From: Erigeron canadensis | Taxonomy: Eukaryota; Streptophyta; Magnoliopsida; Asterales; Asteraceae | NCBI RefSeq assembly: GCF_010389155.1 | Contig: NC_057761.1 | Location: 47,106,213 to 47,170,212, forward strand | Length of the DNA stretch: 64,000 nucleotides | Reading direction: 5' to 3' | Shown here: piece after piece, positions 1 to 11,274 of the stretch | How positions within the stretch are numbered: the first letter of the stretch is position 1 | Layout: each line of letters opens with the position of its first letter | Made by a program: the position numbers and the translations under genes | Notes under the pieces: generated by a model | What the model was told of the DNA's origin: nothing | Databases searched by the model: none | The model's input: the letters and a program-made list of their open reading frames with translations, nothing else

Positions 1-299
1 CAAAGAATCTTACCAAGCGCTCGTTACTTATGTTATTGACCCGAAACTTGTTCCGTAAGGCTTATAGTATCATTCTAAGGTGTCTGAAAATGTCAAATTA
101 CAAATCTAATCAACTTGATTTTTCACCAAAATTTGGAGGCTAAATTTTTTCTAAGTGTTGAAAGTCAACAAAAGTCAAAATTGGTTAAGTGGTCAAAATT
201 GGTCAACAAATAAATAAATTCAGATTTATATTTGAAAAGATAGTGGGATTTTGATTCATTTCCATAACTCATCTTGTGACTATCTCATTCCCCAAATCT

Positions 300-1136
300 C
301 CTCTCTTGGTAAACATCTTCTCAACTTTCTTTCTTTATCCTTTGATATCAATATTGGTTTAGGAATGTTGTTGTTGTGAGTGGGATTTCATGGGAGGTTG
401 CAAAGGCTTTTTGTAGTTTTCCAGGTATAGCACGGCTCTTGTTTGGAACACGGCTCTTGTGCCATGAAGCACGGCCTCTGTTTGGAGCCGTCCGAGTCAA
501 ACGGTAATAAAGCACTTTTTGACTATAAATTGAAGACTTGGGCATATTTGGACTTCACCTCTTGCATCTACATCTCCTGGAAAATACATATTCATATCTC
601 ATATCTTATATCAAATATCAATCTAGCAAGAGTGATACAATTGTAGTGAGGAAATATATGTGTTATATTGATTAGCCTACAAATTGTGTTGTATTCGCAC
701 TAGTGAGTGTGATAGAGGGTTGAAGTTCTAGTGGTTAGGATTTCATCTTCATTGATATCTCTAGTGGTTAGAGATTGTGTGTTCATTTCTTGAATTGTCA
801 AGAGTTTGGTGTATTCTAGTGGTTAGAATACTTGGTGTAATTTCGGATTCTCCACCGGGTTTGGAGAGATTAGTGCTACAAACTCTCGATTAGTGAATCG
901 GGGAGTGGATTACGGCGAATTCGTTAACATTCGCCCGAACCACTATATATCGTGGTGTCTCTTGATTTGGTGATATCTTCTTACTCTATCTTTTCATATC
1001 AATCTTATTTGTTATATAATTATTGTTGTGATTAACAAACTAAGATTTGAATATTTATTTTACAACTTGATTTTCAAAAAGAAGTTAAATAATTGGTATA
1101 ATCTATTCACCCCCCCTCTAGATTACACTTACATCC
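300..1136 (+). mobile_element. copia-like LTR fragment (SIRE/Maximus style)
   Basis: The stretch has the look of the 3' part of a long Ty1/copia LTR. The phrase CTAGTGGTTAG recurs three times (about 730-825), and a C-rich tract followed by CTCTAGATTACA lies at 1109-1129, as often seen close to the LTR end in this group. No primer-binding site matching initiator tRNA-Met follows, and no outer boundary or target duplication was found, so this is probably a fragment or a solo LTR. The first 300 bases may belong to the same element, but nothing in them is diagnostic. The lineage is assigned from general resemblance only. Confidence 0.4.
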
Positions 1137-1192
1137 TTGATTATCTAACTCGTGAATTTTTACAGAAAATGACTAAATGATTCCACATTCGA

Positions 1193-1280
1193 GAGAAAGA
1201 GGAAGCTACCCAGGTAGGGGTAGAGGTGGCCAAACCAGAGATTGGAAAAGTCCCCTAATTGCACAACAAGGAAGGAGACA
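1193..1280 (+). repeat. inverted copy of the retroelement ORF 5' part
   Basis: About 88 bases here are nearly identical, in inverted orientation, to 3363-3448, which encode the arginine/glycine-rich N-terminal part of the broken ORF on the minus strand. The two copies face each other across about 2 kb. Small differences (for example ATTGG against ATGG) show that the copies have diverged. This looks like a partial inverted duplication made during or after insertion of the element. Confidence 0.8.
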
Positions 1281-1289
1281 TTCATAGAT

Positions 1290-2050
1290 GCCCCAGGTTA
1301 CGTCTAAATAGCCGTTATTAGTCAAAGGATACATTAATAATTAAGTAAAGCTTAATTATTAAAATTTTTAATTACGTAACTAAACTTGTCAAGACACTAT
1401 TTTTAAATCAAATGTCTGTCAATGATTAAACACCCAAACAACGCCAAACCCGGCTAAAATAGGGCTAGACCACGACCATGACACTGGTTTATCCATAATG
1501 ATTGCCTGGTTTAATAACAACCTTGACTTTAAGATTGTTTGGCTATTTAGACATAATCTATGAGTCTATTTTATTAGACCCATGAAATTAGGATATGGAT
1601 TGGTGATATCCAACATATTAATATTTAGCCTATCATTAGGCTTATCTAAATAACAAATAAATTAATAAAACTAACCTTATAGTAGAAGGTAAGAAATATG
1701 AACAATAACCAGGAACAATAGCTTACGTACTTCAAACTTCAAACCTTTTATTATTTTATTGGATAATTTATTACAAGATACAAGAAAATTTGGAAAGTAC
1801 CAAAACTAGTAAAAGAAAGCTTGATTTTTCTCTGGCCATTGCATGGCTTTTATGGTGCAGAAGAGATGCTTCTTGTAACTTGAATTGTGTCTTGGAAATT
1901 TGGTATCAACATGCATACTCCATCTGGCTCCATACGTGTCTTTCAAGTTGAATTTTTAATTCAATTAGAGTCTTATAATTTTTTGCCATATGATGACTAT
2001 TGATGGAGGCAGGACCTCTTTTAACCATTGCTTTTGTCTTGTATTATTGT
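1290..2050. other. AT-rich stretch, no gene seen
   Basis: No coding signal or bounded repeat was recognised. The region lies downstream of the minus-strand retroelement ORF and probably represents its 3' non-coding part or decayed flanking repeat. Confidence 0.4.
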
Positions 2051-2055
2051 GAACT

Positions 2056-3522
2056 TTATCTCTTGTCTAATGTTGTCGGAGATTCTTGCTTATCCGTAAA
2101 ACGTTTGATTAACGTTTCTTCCATTTCATCAAAAATGTCTTCCAAAGGTATTTCTTCGGACCGCGGTTGAGATTCTCCTGCTAGATAATTGTCTTCAGAA
2201 TTCATGGAAGTGTCGGATTTGTTCCACTTGATATTTTGAAGGATGTCCTTTCTCATTTCTTGAATGTAGGCTTTTATAATATCCTGCTTGGACACCACAT
2301 TATGTCCTTGTCTTCTTAGTTTTTCTTCAATTTGTTGAAGAAGACCTGGATTCTCCTGGCTGTTGAGATATTCCCTTTGCTCTTTATATGATTCAAGAGC
2401 TTTCTTGAGTTTGTCCAATGTATCTTGGGATTGTATTAATCCCGTAGTATGATCTTTTTCTATCATTTTTCTCCAAAATTTTGTCAAGAATACCCTTTGT
2501 ATACAAGGGGGATTATCTTCAGAAAAATTGACTTCTGGCATCCATTTCCAAATCCATGGGATTGAAAATTCAGTAAAGAAATGTAGCGAGGGTATGACCT
2601 CTTTAGAACTGTTGTTCTTGATGATTGCATCTTTCAATTTTGGGCTAATATTAACCCATTCGATATAAAGACTTTTATAAGGATCCGGTAGAATTTGGAT
2701 GGATGGTCCATGTGTTTTCCACCAAATAATAAACCAATTTGGAATTTTGCGGTTATAAACCTTTTCACAAACTTTAAAGAACCAAGTATGTTTCCTTTGA
2801 GGATTTTCGTATAAAAAAGCTTTATGAAAGCTATCTATATAATCCCAATAATTATATTTTACTTGGATGCGTGATTCTACATAAGTAAATTCTTTTTCTC
2901 TTAGGGTACTAAGTCCCCATTCATCAGGTAAAATTATATGTTTTATTATTGCTTTACTAAAATTAAAAATTTTTGAGTTTGAATTTGCATAAAAGTGTTG
3001 AAATTCACATGTACTTGTAGCATTTAAAAGGGCTTCATAGTATGACCTTGGTTTGTATGATGTGGCTGAATATGATGCATTGTCTAAATACCTTGTCATA
3101 ATATTTCAGGGATCATTACCTGTTTCATAATACCTTAAAACATCTTCATGTTCTAAGGTGAATATGACCTCCTTATAGGGAATTCGAACATATTCAGCAT
3201 CATCATCTGATTCTTCTTCTGTTGCTGCTTTGAGATATGAAGGGATATTATCTACTTTTTTATTTTTTAGGAATTCTATAAATTCCTCTCTAAATTCTCC
3301 ATACATATATTCTTTTGGAGATGATGATGATGAGGAGGAAGCGAGATTTGCAGCTATTAGTTGTCTCCTTCCTTGTTGTGCAATTAGGGGCCTTTTTCCA
3401 TCTCTGGTTTGGCCACCTCTACCCCTACCTGGGTAGCTTCCTCTTTCTATAATAATAATAATAATAATAACAACAACAACAACAACAACAACAATAATAA
3501 TAATAAGGTAAAGGTCTGCCAT
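2056..3522 (-). pseudogene. broken retroelement-type ORF (split by one in-frame stop)
   Basis: Two minus-strand ORFs (3522-3106, 138 codons; 3099-2056, 347 codons) lie in the same frame, separated by one TGA and two further codons. They therefore look like one ancestral protein of about 485 residues broken by a nonsense change. The first part has an RG-rich segment, a serine run and an acidic stretch. The second is rich in aromatic residues (segments such as TWFFKVCEK and NWFIIWWKTHGPSIQILP) and ends with a charged, probably coiled-coil tail. Similar proteins recur in plant genomes beside retroelement or pararetrovirus-like repeats. I recognise the style but cannot name the family or role (a Gag-like or capsid-like function is only a guess). 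No reverse transcriptase, protease or integrase lies nearby. The annotated start includes an artificial Ile/Val run coded by a trinucleotide microsatellite, so the true N-terminus is uncertain. It is probably a dead, internally deleted element. Confidence 0.6.
3449..3506. repeat. compound trinucleotide microsatellite (ATA)n(ACA)n(ATA)n
   Basis: A run of AAT units passes into AAC units and back to AAT over about 58 bases. It is located exactly at the 5' edge of the inverted duplicated segment and of the minus-strand ORF, where it encodes the meaningless Ile/Val run. Confidence 0.95.
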
Positions 3523-3876
3523 AAAAAAGTTATAAAAGGATAGGGAGAAAAAACAAAATTAAAATTAAAACAAGTTAAACAATCATTAAAGGCTGGTATA
3601 TTTTGATGGATTATAGTAGTATAAGATATAAGTTATGTAAAGTTACCAAAATACTTCATCAAATGTAATTATTTTACTGGCTTGCTACTTGTTTTCACTT
3701 TGTTATTCGATGACGACTTGAATATATTGTCTATTTTGATTTTCAAGTGGTGGTTGGATCACTATGGGTTTCAAGGTTTTTCATACATATGATCTTATGC
3801 TTTCAAGACACCATATCTGTCATGAGCTCGTTATAGTGGTACCCTACAATAATGAATTGTATTATTACTTTTCTTA

Positions 3877-4837
3877 GGAGGTGTTTGGTTCGCAGAATGT
3901 TTTTGAAGGAATTGGAATCTGTTAAAGGAATTGAAATTCATGGGAATTAGAATCTGAAAGTTTTAAAATCTGTTGTGTTTAGTTGACAGAATTCAATGAA
4001 ATTTATTTAAGGAATTCAAATATAAATTTTGTCAAAGTGACAAAATTAACCTTATATTAAACTTTTATAAAATAATTCCATTCTCATTTTTAAAACATAT
4101 TGTTATACATATGTTATACACGGAGTAAATAATAAAAGTGATTCAAAAGAAATAGATAAATAATAATAATATAACCATTGATTTATAGTACATACACACA
4201 ACAACCATTTTCACACGACATCCCCGCTAGTCCACCACTACTTTTTCTTCTACTTTTTTTATTCTGCACACACACAAGAAACACATACAAGTTTCGATCT
4301 TGCTGCCGTTTCCAATCACAAATGCATAAATAAATGAAGTGAACACATACACCTTTCTGATCTCTCCGTCGTTTCTGTCATACCAAAAGGTATAACTAAA
4401 GTAAGCTTAAAATTACTCTTTTGATCTCGTCATTTCCATTCCCTGCAAGGTTTCTCCGACATCAGAGCAGTGATTGCTAGCAACGGTGGCAGGAGAGAAC
4501 GTCGAACATCAAATCACCAGCGGTCTCCGGAGTAGCAGCGGTGACGGTGGATGGTGGCTCATAATCCGACGAGACTGCCGAGACATCAAATCAGGGAAGG
4601 TTTCTCTAATTTGGTGTTTAATTGTAGGAGGGCATTTCGGTAAACATGGATGAATTCCTTGGAATGTCTAAACATTCCATCAAGATAGTGAAGGAATTGT
4701 GAATTCCTTATTTTAAGGAATTTGGTGAAATTTATTAAATTCCAATTCCATTCATTTTTGAACCAAACAAGAAAAAGAATGGAATTTAGATTCTAATTCT
4801 TACCAATTCAAAAGGATTCTGACGAACCAAACACCCC
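3877..4837. mobile_element. PIF/Harbinger-like non-autonomous element (Tourist-type), 961 bp
   Basis: The left end GGAGGTGTTTGGTTCG and the right end CGAACCAAACACCCC form terminal inverted repeats. Both are flanked by the trinucleotide TTA (3874-3876 and 4838-4840), the TWA target duplication typical of PIF/Harbinger insertions. Subterminal sequences rich in GGAATT are also mirrored at both ends. The interior has a GC-richer patch (about 4440-4600) with no usable ORF, so no transposase is encoded. Boundaries are secure; the superfamily follows from end sequence plus TTA duplication. Confidence 0.88.
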
Positions 4838-5115
4838 TTAGTGTTTTGGTATACGGCATTTATCTATATATGGTGATAGGTAGTAAAACTCACATTAATG
4901 CAGCATAATGCCACACATAGTTAAGAAAACTTTGACTAGTAACTATATTCGTTCATATAGTTACTAATGGTATAGTACTAGATCTAAGCATAGTTCAATT
5001 GTAAATTTCATTTTCTATAAGATGGTTGTATAGTTTGCCGACCATTTTTTGTGGTTTTAGCCGTTGTGAATAAAAATTAATTTTAAAAAAAAAAGTTAAA
5101 AAGTTACTACAATTT

Positions 5116-5261
5116 GATTGATGGTGAAATTGAAATGGTTCTAAATCTCTTTACTTTCTAGTTCCACTTATAGAAACTTTCAATTTATGATTGATGGTGA
5201 AATTGAAATGGTTCTAAATCTCTTTACTTTCTAATTCCACTTATAGAAACTTTCAATTTAT
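5116..5261. repeat. 73-bp tandem duplication, two copies
   Basis: The 73-base unit beginning GATTGATGGTGAAATTG occurs twice head to tail (5116-5188, 5189-5261) with a single visible difference, so the duplication is recent. Confidence 0.95.
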
Positions 5262-5317
5262 GACCATTCGTTATTCTACTACGTCAGCATAACATTCGGC
5301 ATAATACTGAAGAGAGA

Positions 5318-5497
5318 GGATTCTTCAAGTTGGTTAACATGTTAGCTAAATTTTGACTCTTAGATTGAAATCAAAGGTTAAGATTGAAAAATTATTATTT
5401 AATCTTGACCCCTGATTGCAATCCAATAGTCAAGATGTTTTCAATTTATCAATCAAGTTAAAAAAAAAAAAGAGTTTGAAACAACTTGAGTGAATCC
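5318..5497. mobile_element. short MITE, about 180 bp
   Basis: GGATTCTTCAAGTTG at the left is mirrored by CAACTTGAGTGAATCC at the right, and inner sequences (AGATTGAAATCAAAGGTTAAGA against TCTTGACCCCTGATTGCAATC) continue the fold. No clear target duplication was found, so the superfamily is left open. Confidence 0.6.
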
Positions 5498-5874
5498 CTT
5501 CCCAATACCGAATCACTTTTTTACCTCTACGCCTCTACCCTTTTAGCAGTAGTGGCGGCCCTGAGAATTCAATCACTCTGGCCGAGCCAAAAAAAATATG
5601 CCCCTAAATTCTATAGAATTCAAACATATAAACAATTTTTTCTTATAAATGATAACTAGCATCATAACAAAAAAATATATATGCATGATAAGATCATAAA
5701 TTTAGAATTACATACCATATATAGTAGTTACTTATTTAGTAATCGGGTTTGCAAACTTTGTTTTATATACATATTTAGTACCTAACGTATTGTATATTTA
5801 CATTTTAGACATTAAATAAAATGGAATCAAATATATATCTATATAACACATCTTTTTGGCATATTATACATTAC

Positions 5875-5877
<3 letters not shown>

Positions 5878-5909
<32 letters not shown>
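5878..5909. repeat. (TA)n microsatellite
   Basis: Sixteen or so TA dinucleotides in an AT-rich context. Confidence 0.95.
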
Positions 5910-5915
<6 letters not shown>

Positions 5916-5989
5916 TTTAAAAATTTATGCCCAGTCCGAAATCAGGTTTGTACACCCTTCACCGCCGTCTCATTATTATCACTCCACTT

Positions 5990-6239
5990 TTAATTTAAAA
6001 AAGAACAAAAATATCTAAAATAAAATAATAAACAGCACCGCTTGCTCGACATTAAACCGACCTTAAAGATGACATTGGCGATATCTTCTAAGGGCTCAAT
6101 CACTTCACCAAATTGCGTACATAATTCGACTTTTGCCCACTCAATTCCTTTTGCCAAATTTGCATGCTTAAGCATTAATGAGCATCCAAAGATGACCTAC
6201 ACTAGAATGTTTTCCAAGTCTTCATTCATCCATAGTTGA
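5990..6239 (-). pseudogene. possible coding relic, unidentified
   Basis: Reading the minus strand from about 6239 gives a plausible peptide (MDEDLENILV, stop, then VIFGCSLMLKHANLAKGIEW and EVIEPLEDIANVIFKV) interrupted by one stop. Composition is more gene-like than its surroundings. I do not recognise the protein; a decayed transposase or another gene fragment is possible. No start, promoter or partner exon could be assigned. Confidence 0.3.
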
Positions 6240-7430
6240 CGTTATCAAATTCAATTGCTTTCATCTCATTGCATCATTTTCAAATTTAAATGGAAGCATA
6301 ACGATCTAGCTTGTTGCACTATTTTGCTAAGAACTTCCATCATGTGCATTAATATCCTGAATTAATGTTTTTGATTTTATTGTTCCTAAGAGGAAGAACA
6401 AATGTTTGCTATGATAGCCGAAAGCTAACACAATATCAAGATGTGACAAATCTAGGATTCAGAATCACGTATTTGCTAGCTACTTAGTTGAAGTAAAACA
6501 ACCAGGTCCCGTGATGGTTTGGGTGCTCATTACGTAGTATAACATCATATATTTATATCCAAGTACTAATACACATCTTGATGATGTCCAATCAAACAAA
6601 CATGTTTGTTATCGTAAACTAAACAAATTACTTTTAAATATTGATTAGGCAATCATTATACGAATATGATCATCAAACAAACCATCTCATGAAACTACTA
6701 ATAAATCAGTGCAATTAGGCAACCAAACTTTGTATAATTATCTTAAGAAGTTGGTGTAAGTTGGGTGGGATGTCTAACAGTCCAGATTTTCTCGACTGTA
6801 TGACTTGAGGTACAAATATTGCTAGGTAGATGACTAGAAGTAATTTTGATCTCTTAATATGGTGGTAAATATAGCTTAGATCTTTTGCTAACGATCCTTT
6901 GAGTTGCGTTATAAAGAATGCACTTGCGAAATACCTTAGATTATCATCATTCCAATAGGTCGAAGATAGACCATAACTGAAGATTATTTTTCATCATTGT
7001 AATTAGGAAAATGTCTTAATCCTCCTAAATACTATTAAAAATCCCCTTAAAATCATATGAATGTGAGAAGTGTATTCCACTTAATGTCTTTCTCAATCTT
7101 ACTCCTTCATTTTTCACATATTAACATCTTATGATTTAGAAAGATTTTTAGACTCAAGGCCAACCTTATAGTACTCTTAGGCTAGGAACAAGCCTAAGGC
7201 CCCCAAATTTACTATATCTCCGTCGATTAGTATACTCATTTTGTGTAATTTAGGTTAATAAAGTTGTAGTTAGGGCTTCTTTTAGTAGAGAACAACCATG
7301 TGTGCGCCTTAATCTTCTATCATTTATATCAGTGAATAGAATCGTTTCATCCATCACACTTTTCTCTAGAAACTTTTAGAGAGGACAAAATGTCCTTGTA
7401 AAAAGTCACTAAAAGACTAATAATTGGGGA
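6240..7430. other. intergenic, nothing recognised
   Basis: AT-rich sequence without convincing ORFs, terminal repeats or RNA genes. Confidence 0.4.
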
Positions 7431-7439
7431 AGTTGATTT

Positions 7440-8354
7440 TTTTGTTTGACCAAAACTATACCGATGACAGTCCTCACAACAACTTAAAAAATTTCTTATT
7501 TTTGATTTTTTTTATAAGAGTCAAAGTCAAACATAAAAAAATGGTTAAAGCTAGTTTGACTAAAACTTTTGGCGAGGACAGTCCTCCCTAAATATTTTAT
7601 TCAGAAAAAGCTAAAATGTTTTCGTATTGTTTTGAAATTTTAATTCCCACCAAGTAAATTAAAAATTATTGGTTTAACACCATCGCGAGGACTGTCCTCG
7701 CTATATCTTTTTTTAAAGAAAATGAAAATACATTTGTATTTTCTTTTAATTTCAATTCCCACCAAATAATTAAAAATACCCACTTTAATATATTTGCAAG
7801 AATTGTCCTTGCTAAATTTTTTTCAAAAGAAAATAATACAAATTTATTTTTGTATTTTTTTATAATTTCAATTCCCTCCATACCAAAAATATTCCCGGTT
7901 AAGCTTTTGTGAGGACCGTCCTCCCTAAAAGTTAAAAGAGTGCATTAAAATTTGTATCTTGTTATGCAAAAATTCATGGGGGTGTTTTTTTTATCTATAA
8001 GGTACTACTTTTTATGCATGTAATAAGATATTAATGACAACCTTTAGTGCTCTCATTTATCATTTTCTTTTATTTATTTATAAAACATGTATTTATATTT
8101 ATCTTAATTTATTTACAAAAACAAAGTAGTTTACTTATACATATAGGTTATTACCAACATTATTTTTTTCCCATTTAGTGAGGACTGTCCTCGCAGAAAG
8201 TTAATTTCAATTTCTTTTCTATTTTCTTTTTTGTTGGTCAATGTTCTCGCTATAAGTCTAAAATGTTCTCGCCAAATACTTCTTGCGAGAAGGCTTTCGC
8301 GACAAAGTTGTTACGAGGACATGTGTCCTCCCTAAAAGACATTTTTCTTGTAGT
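7440..8354. mobile_element. CACTA-type transposon end with palindromic subterminal repeats
   Basis: The right edge CATTTTTCTTGTAGT (8340-8354) matches the usual inner-to-outer sequence of a CACTA (En/Spm) terminus, ending one base short of the canonical TAGTG. Inside it, a palindromic word close to GCGAGGACTGTCCTCGC recurs near 7461, 7571, 7684, 7795, 7908 and 8179, with a variant at about 8314 (GAGGACATGTGTCCTC). The first five are spaced 110-113 bases in a degenerate tandem array whose units also share AATTCCCACCAA. In En/Spm elements, subterminal repeats of this kind are bound by the transposase complex. The opposite terminus is not visible and no transposase is encoded, so this is a truncated or non-autonomous copy. 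Confidence 0.7.
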
Positions 8355-8928
8355 TTTCTATGTAAATTCGAGCTTATATCAGTAGCTTATCAATGAAAAG
8401 TAGTAGACATCAGTAGATAGAAAAACAACACAATAGATTGTATTAGTCCAACAAACTAGTAGTGCCAACACTTTTGGTACTACATAGTAATTTTGTAAAT
8501 CCGTCATAGGGCAGGTACGTTTCTTTTGCTTTCTTTATTTACTTAAGTTTTATATGCCCTAACTAACTAGGCCCCAAAAATTTATTCCGCTTAAGATCCC
8601 AAAAACTTTAAGCCGACACCGTTTAGACTCACCTAATTCGTCCAATCTGAGAGTTATAATATCTTGAAGTTTTGTAACTTCTTATTATTATGTTAGATTA
8701 TATATTCAATAAAGAGAACTATAATAAAACAACGGAAGCAAATATAAAAACCTAATCGGATTTGTGACTAAAAAGCTCATATTTTAATAAAATAGTAATA
8801 AACTTGTAGAAATATTCGAGACTAACCCATCCACAAACTTGTAGGTCTTTAAGCAACCATGACATATGCTTATAATAAAATTATTCATGGTCAACGAAGC
8901 CTTAGTATGAACAACAAACCCATAACCA

Positions 8929-9323
8929 ATATATTCATAACCAAGCCCATTTGGCTAATGAATCATTCAATTTGGACTTTGTTTTATCTTCAAAAGAGTT
9001 AACTTTATGGAATCCAAATTGACCCATATTAACTTATGAGTTATGACCAATTGACATTGATCATCATACAACAACATCAACAAGACATTATCCTTAAATG
9101 AAGTATGAGTGAGGTAAGTTGTAGATATATTCATAACCAAGCCCATTTGACTAATGAATTATTCAATTTGGACTTTGTTTTATCTTCAAAAGAGTTAACT
9201 TTATGGAAATCCAAATCGACCCATATTGGCTTATGAGTTATGACCAATTGACATTGACCATCATACAACAACATCAACAAGACCTTATTCTTAAGCAAAG
9301 TATGGGTGAGGTAAGATGTAGAC
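8929..9323. repeat. 196-bp tandem duplication, two copies
   Basis: A unit starting ATATTCATAACCAAGCCCAT occurs at 8931 and 9127, with about 95 percent identity by eye across roughly 196 bases. No gene lies inside. Confidence 0.92.
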
Positions 9324-9329
9324 ATTGAC

Positions 9330-10270
9330 CATTATGTGAAGATTAATTGAGATAATTTAATAGCTCATTAAGATGATTGGCATAATCAATTATGTTTCTG
9401 GTAAATTTTCTAATTAATCACTTTTTTCTTCATGACTTGGTTTGGGATTAAACCCACAAGGCCACAATATTGATATTCAAATTCAACTTAAAATGCTCAT
9501 TAATAAACTAAATGGGTAAATAAAGAAAAACTTCCAGGTCAACAAGATGAAATGGTTCTCTTATTATATATAGAACATGCATCTGTCACGTCTTACTGTG
9601 GTATTAAGTAATCGCTTAAAACTTTAAAACATAATGAAATGGCAAGTTCCAATGATTTTGAACTTCTGCTTCTTATGTAAACTAGTTATCAAGACACCTT
9701 GCTTTTGCTTATTCTCACCCTTTTTATGAAAACGTGTATTGGTTTCAAATAGTCTTTGGAAACGGTGAAAGATACTTACATTGTGACAAAAGAAAGGAGA
9801 TTTGGAGTAATGTTAGTTGTTCTAGGTAGAGTTTATGAAAATAAAATAACATAGCATAGACAAACATATTGTTGTCAAAAGTTACTTCTAAAGACTATAG
9901 CCTTACGTATAAAAATATAATATCAAACTCATTTGTGTAAAGTGTAAAGTTGTAAACTATAAAAGTTTTCTACCTTCACTGAATACATATGGGCTTTGTT
10001 TCTTTCTTCCATCTGGCCTGTTAAAATACAATAAAACAAAAGTCAGGCCCAATTCTATCACGAATAACGGCACCGTATAACTAAACCCATATATGCTATA
10101 TCCGCGTACACCGCACGCACTAACAGTAAGATGACACCTGTTTATACACTCTAAACTTTCCAAAAAGCGCGTGGTAAACGGGGGTAGGTGGTAGAAAGTT
10201 GATCAGGCCAGTCATAAATGGCGACCTGCTGTATCTATTGATAATTATTACAAAAATAAAAATAAAAATA
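9330..10270. other. intergenic region upstream of the SOD gene
   Basis: No coding signal was found. The last part is the upstream region of the Cu/Zn-SOD gene; a simple AAAAAT repeat lies at about 10252-10280 just before the TATA sequence. Confidence 0.5.
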
Positions 10271-10280
10271 AAAATAAAAA

Positions 10281-10290
10281 TTATATATAT
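10281..10290 (+). promoter_or_regulatory. TATA box of the SOD gene
   Basis: TATATATA lies about 30 bases before the likely transcription start (about 10312-10320). The downstream leader is CT/CA-rich (10342-10372), a common feature of plant 5' UTRs. The start site is inferred from spacing. Confidence 0.55.
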
Positions 10291-10314
10291 ACATACACAC
10301 ACATCGCCGTGCCC

Positions 10315-10341
10315 TATCTCTATATTCATTCAGCTCTCATT

Positions 10342-10372
<31 letters not shown>

Positions 10373-10391
10373 GTTGCAGGGGTGTTCTGAG
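10315..10391 (+). other. 5' UTR exon 1 of the SOD gene
   Basis: Non-coding first exon, ending at a donor GAG|GTATAA (10391/10392). Its last 15 bases, CAGGGGTGTTCTGAG, form the first part of a miR398 target completed by the next exon. The 5' boundary is approximate; the 3' boundary is supported by reconstruction of the miRNA site. Confidence 0.65.
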
Positions 10392-10404
10392 GTATAATCT
10401 TTTA

Positions 10405-10452
<48 letters not shown>

Positions 10453-11267
10453 TGATTCCGATCATTGTTTTATGTGTATGATCGTCTAATCTGGTTTTTT
10501 AATTTGATTGAAATGTTTCTATTTGATACATACAGTGATAAATCCATATATATATATATATAATATGATTGTTTATGTATCTATAATATTGATGAAATGA
10601 ATCAGATTGTATCTAAGGTTTTTTGGGTTGTTAGGAAAATCTTCGCTTGATTAGAGCTAAGAAGTTAATTTATGTTAGTAATACACAGGATTTAAGAAGT
10701 TAATTATGTTAGTAATACATAGGACATAATAGTATTATAGATATAAAACTTCAGTATTTTTAAGTTTATTTTTAGGGTTCTTTAAGGAAAGTCGTGTCTT
10801 GGTATTGAAATAAAAAAGGGTTGTTGAACATCATGAATGTTTTGCAACATTACGGAAAAATGGATGTGACCGGAATCAATTTTTATGTGGTAGTAACATG
10901 CGAAAATGTTGTGAGCGCACAACCACACAAGTTAAATACCGCAAGTAACATAGTTGTGTGTTCATATTACATTTTCGTATGTGTACTCGCCAATGGGAAC
11001 TTTTAAGAATGACATGTGTTTTTTCAATATTGTGCAAAACCATACAGATGTTCACTAGTCTTTTTTGTTTTCATTTAAGTAATTAAAACTTACTTGTATG
11101 CATTCTTTCTTCACAATATTAACAATCATAAACCAGTTGAGCTGAGATAGGGTCAATCATCTAGAAGTGATTTTATTGTTTACAGTTAGGAACTTGGTGT
11201 CTGACATTATTGTTGGTCTGAAAGTTGTAGGTGCTTAATATTTGGTTATTCAATTGTTTAGATCACA
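10377..11267 (+). promoter_or_regulatory. split miR398 target site across the 5' UTR splice junction
   Basis: CAGGGGTGTTCTGAG (10377-10391) joined to ATCACA (11262-11267) gives a 21-base site. Against conserved plant miR398 it has 18 Watson-Crick pairs, one G:U wobble at miRNA position 12, and mismatches at positions 5 and 13. The central positions 10-11 are paired. The 3'-terminal position fits the miR398b/c variant. miR398 control of CSD transcripts under copper and stress conditions is established in plants; here the site is seen by eye only. Confidence 0.75.
10408..10447. repeat. (TA)n microsatellite in SOD leader intron
   Basis: A run of about 18 TA units just downstream of the first donor site, likely to be length-variable between individuals. 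Confidence 0.9.
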
Positions 11268-11274
11268 TACAAAA

